NCBI RefSeq assembly: GCF_016887965.1
Contig: NZ_JAFDVD010000003.1
Location: 186,001 to 250,000 of the forward strand
DNA length: 64,000 nt
Source of the DNA: Phycicoccus sonneratiae
GTDB lineage: Bacteria > Actinomycetota > Actinomycetes > Actinomycetales > Dermatophilaceae
Direction of reading: 5' to 3'
Shown here piece after piece: positions 61,977-64,000 of the stretch. Both the position numbers and the translations under genes were made by a program. How positions within the stretch are numbered: the stretch's first letter is position 1; every line of letters begins with the position of its first letter. The notes beneath the pieces were generated by a model. The model saw nothing but the letters and a program-made list of their open reading frames with translations. It was not told where the DNA came from and ran no database searches.

Positions 61977-64000
61977 TCATCGAGCGCACCGTCACGCCCT
62001 TCGTCGTCTACGGCGAGGACCCCGTCCTGCGCGCCCTGGAGAAGATCACCGCCAACAAGGCGCGCATCGTCTTCTGCGTCACCGAGCACGGCCACCTCGT
62101 CGGGTCGATCACCGACGGCGACGTCCGCCGCTGGATCGCCGGGCAGGAGCAGGTCGACCTCTCCCGGCCCTGCTCCGAGGCGGCGAACACCGACGCGGTC
62201 AGCGCCCCGGCCACCGCGACCCCGGCCGAGGTGCGCCCGCTCTTCCACGGCGCCGTCGACCACGTGCCGCTCGTCGACGAGCACGGCCACCTCGTCGCCG
62301 TCGCGGTCAACCGCAGCGACACCTTCCGGGTCGGCCGGCGCGAGGTCGGCAAGGGGCACCCGACGTTCGTCATCGCGGAGATCGGCATCAACCACAACGG
62401 GTCGGTCGAGCTCGCCAAGGAGCTCGTCGACCTCTCCGCGCGGGCCGGCGCCGACGCCGTGAAGTTCCAGCTGCGCGACATGGGCGCCCTGTACCGCGGC
62501 GGCACCGGCAGCGAGGGCGAGGACCTCGGGCCGCAGTACACCCTCGACCTGCTCTCCCGCTTCAACCTCCCGGCCGAGCGGCTCTTCGAGGTCTTCGACC
62601 ACGCCAAGGGCCTCGGGGTCGACGTCATGTGCACGCCCTTCGACCCGCCGAGCGTCGATGCTCTCGTCGAGTACGGCGTCCCCGGCCTGAAGATCGCCTC
62701 GGCCGACCTGACCAACCACACGCTCCTGCGCCACGCCGCCGCGTCCGGCACCCCTCTCGTCGTCTCGACAGGGATGTCCACCGAGGCCGAGATCCGCGAG
62801 AGCGTCGCCCTGTTGCGGTCCACGGGAACGCCGTACGCGCTGCTGCACTGCCAGTCGACGTACCCGGCGCCGTTCAAGGACGTCAACCTGCGCTACCTCA
62901 CCCGGCTCGCCGAGCTCGGCGACTGCCCGGTCGGCTACTCCGGCCACGAGCGCGGGTACCACGTGCCGGTCGCCGCGGTCGCCCTCGGCGCGACGATCGT
63001 CGAGAAGCACGTCACCGTCGACAAGTCGATGGAGGGCAACGACCACAAGGTCTCGCTGCTGCCCGACGAGTTGCGCGCGATGGTCGAGCGCATCCGCGAG
63101 GTCGAGGACGCCCTGGGCTCCACGGAGCCCCGGGTCGTCAGCACCGGCGAGATGATGAACCGGGTCAACCTCGCCAAGAGCCTCGTCGCCGCCCGCGACA
63201 TCGCCGCCGGCGAGACCATCGACCTCGCCGCCGTCGACGTCAAGAGCCCCGGCCGGGGCCTGCAGCCCAACGCCCTCGACACCCTCGTCGGGCGCACCGC
63301 GAACCGGGCGATGGTCGCCGGCGACTTCTTCTACGCCTCCGACCTCGCCGACGCGGTCCCGACCGGCCGGCAGTACACGTTCCGCCGGCCGTGGGGGCTG
63401 CCGGTCCGCTACCACGACGTCGCCGCGCTCACCGCCGACTGCACCCCGGACTTCCTCGAGTTCCACTTCTCCTACAAGGACCTCGAGATCGACCCGCACA
63501 CCGCCGTGCCCCGCGCACTGCCCATGGGCTACGCCTGCCACGCGCCCGACCTCTTCGCCGGCGACTTCATCCTCAACCTCGCGAGCGAGGACGACGCGCA
63601 CTGGGAGCGCTCGGCGGAGGAGCTGCAGCGGGTCATCGACATCACCCGCTCGATGCGCGACCGGTTCGAGCAGGACGCCGACCCGGTCGTCATCTCGAGC
63701 GTCGGCGGCTTCACCACGGATCGGCACGTCTCCCCCGACGAGATCCCCGACATGTACGCCCGGGTGGCCGCGGGGCTCGACCGCGTCGACGACTCCGGGG
63801 TGCGCCTCGCCTGCCAGACGCTGCCGCCGTTCCCGTGGTACATGGGCGGCCAGCTGTACTGCAACCTCTTCGTGAATCCCTCCGACACAGCCGGTTTCGC
63901 CTCGACCTACGGGCGGCGGCTATGCCTGGACGTGTCGCACTCGAAGCTCGCAGCGACCTTCCTCGGCATCCCGTTCAGCGAGGCCGTCGACCTCCTCGCG
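61973..64000 (+). CDS. NeuB-type nonulosonate synthase with CBS, SAF and TIM-barrel domains (3' end outside window)
   Basis: An ATG overlapping the neuA-like stop (ATGA) opens a frame of at least 676 codons that runs off the window. Residues 1-118 hold a CBS pair (FCVTEHGHLVGSITDGDVRR, DHVPLVDEHGHLVAVAVN). Residues 128-370 are NeuB (FVIAEIGINHNGSVELAKEL, DAVKFQ, DVMCTPFDPPS, KIASADLTNH, LLHCQSTYPAP, GYSGHERG, IVEKHVT). A SAF domain (NLAKSLVAARDIAAGE, SPGRGLQPN) follows, then from about 460 a xylose-isomerase-like TIM barrel (ISSVGGFTTDRHVSP). NeuB condenses PEP with an N-acyl sugar. The extra domains suggest ligand sensing plus sugar isomerisation in one chain. Confidence 0.9.
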   Translation, partial: MIIERTVTPFVVYGEDPVLRALEKITANKARIVFCVTEHGHLVGSITDGDVRRWIAGQEQVDLSRPCSEAANTDAVSAPATATPAEVRPLFHGAVDHVPLVDEHGHLVAVAVNRSDTFRVGRREVGKGHPTFVIAEIGINHNGSVELAKELVDLSARAGADAVKFQLRDMGALYRGGTGSEGEDLGPQYTLDLLSRFNLPAERLFEVFDHAKGLGVDVMCTPFDPPSVDALVEYGVPGLKIASADLTNHTLLRHAAASGTPLVVSTGMSTEAEIRESVALLRSTGTPYALLHCQSTYPAPFKDVNLRYLTRLAELGDCPVGYSGHERGYHVPVAAVALGATIVEKHVTVDKSMEGNDHKVSLLPDELRAMVERIREVEDALGSTEPRVVSTGEMMNRVNLAKSLVAARDIAAGETIDLAAVDVKSPGRGLQPNALDTLVGRTANRAMVAGDFFYASDLADAVPTGRQYTFRRPWGLPVRYHDVAALTADCTPDFLEFHFSYKDLEIDPHTAVPRALPMGYACHAPDLFAGDFILNLASEDDAHWERSAEELQRVIDITRSMRDRFEQDADPVVISSVGGFTTDRHVSPDEIPDMYARVAAGLDRVDDSGVRLACQTLPPFPWYMGGQLYCNLFVNPSDTAGFASTYGRRLCLDVSHSKLAATFLGIPFSEAVDLLA

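Overview
The window is chromosomal DNA from a very GC-rich actinobacterium. The gene set and promoter style suggest Micrococcales, perhaps the Intrasporangiaceae/Dermatophilaceae group; this is an inference from gene content, not a database match. Supporting features are an RqlH-type helicase with a ComF-like tail, actinobacterial GroES-like and DUF3618 proteins, snapalysin, a MocR/YczE pair, and third codon positions that are almost all G or C. Many genes appear to have leaderless mRNAs: a TANNNT-like -10 hexamer lies 6-7 nt before the GTG or ATG start, with no Shine-Dalgarno. I used this pattern to set many starts. Genes inside operons are coupled by 4-bp ATGA/GTGA overlaps.

Layout. 1-6.7 kb: 3' part of rqlH, a DHA2 drug exporter preceded by two palindromic repeats, a small membrane protein, the divergent yczE/yczR pair, and tesB. 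6.7-14.4 kb (minus): two ATPases and two large FtsX-type permeases, MacB-like. 14.4-20.9 kb (minus): glgX-treY-treZ, making trehalose from glycogen or maltodextrin, 56 bp upstream of the ABC genes. 21.1-25.1 kb: a FabG-like reductase, a membrane protein with less biased codons, and an acyl-CoA dehydrogenase divergent from a TetR regulator with a shared operator. 25-29 kb: surface-polysaccharide genes (Wzy-like polymerase/ligase, methyltransferase, epimerase, glycosyltransferase). 29-33.3 kb: ettA, an ssb paralogue with DnaA-box-like sites upstream, and a secreted phosphodiesterase. 33.3-37.3 kb: a coupled pair of dynamin-like membrane GTPases and thpR. 37.4-45.2 kb: tRNA-Arg, -His, -Lys and -Leu interspersed with an M20 amidohydrolase, PrsW protease, orn, a CopC-domain protein, a glycosyltransferase, a GroES-like protein, bcp and snapalysin. 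45.2-54.8 kb: glycosyltransferases, WbqC and PIG-L proteins mixed with rph, rdgB, murI and a metallo-beta-lactamase-ASCH fusion. 54.9-64 kb: one tightly coupled plus-strand operon for a nonulosonic (sialic-acid-like) surface glycan. It holds an ABC flippase, GT2, acyltransferase, epimerase, CgeB-like GT, an unclassified GT-like protein, a CMP-sugar synthetase, and a CBS-NeuB-SAF-TIM-barrel fusion cut by the window edge.

Besides genes, the window holds several different short palindromic repeats, each in two or more copies (about 1.4, 16.2, 37.6 and 47.7 kb). A 17-bp copy of the tRNA-Arg 3' end lies 96 bp after the gene. One promoter (about 51.56 kb) has overlapping, oppositely oriented -10 elements. 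The best candidates for undescribed biology are the multidomain NeuB fusion and its operon, the MBL-ASCH fusion, and the repeat clusters.
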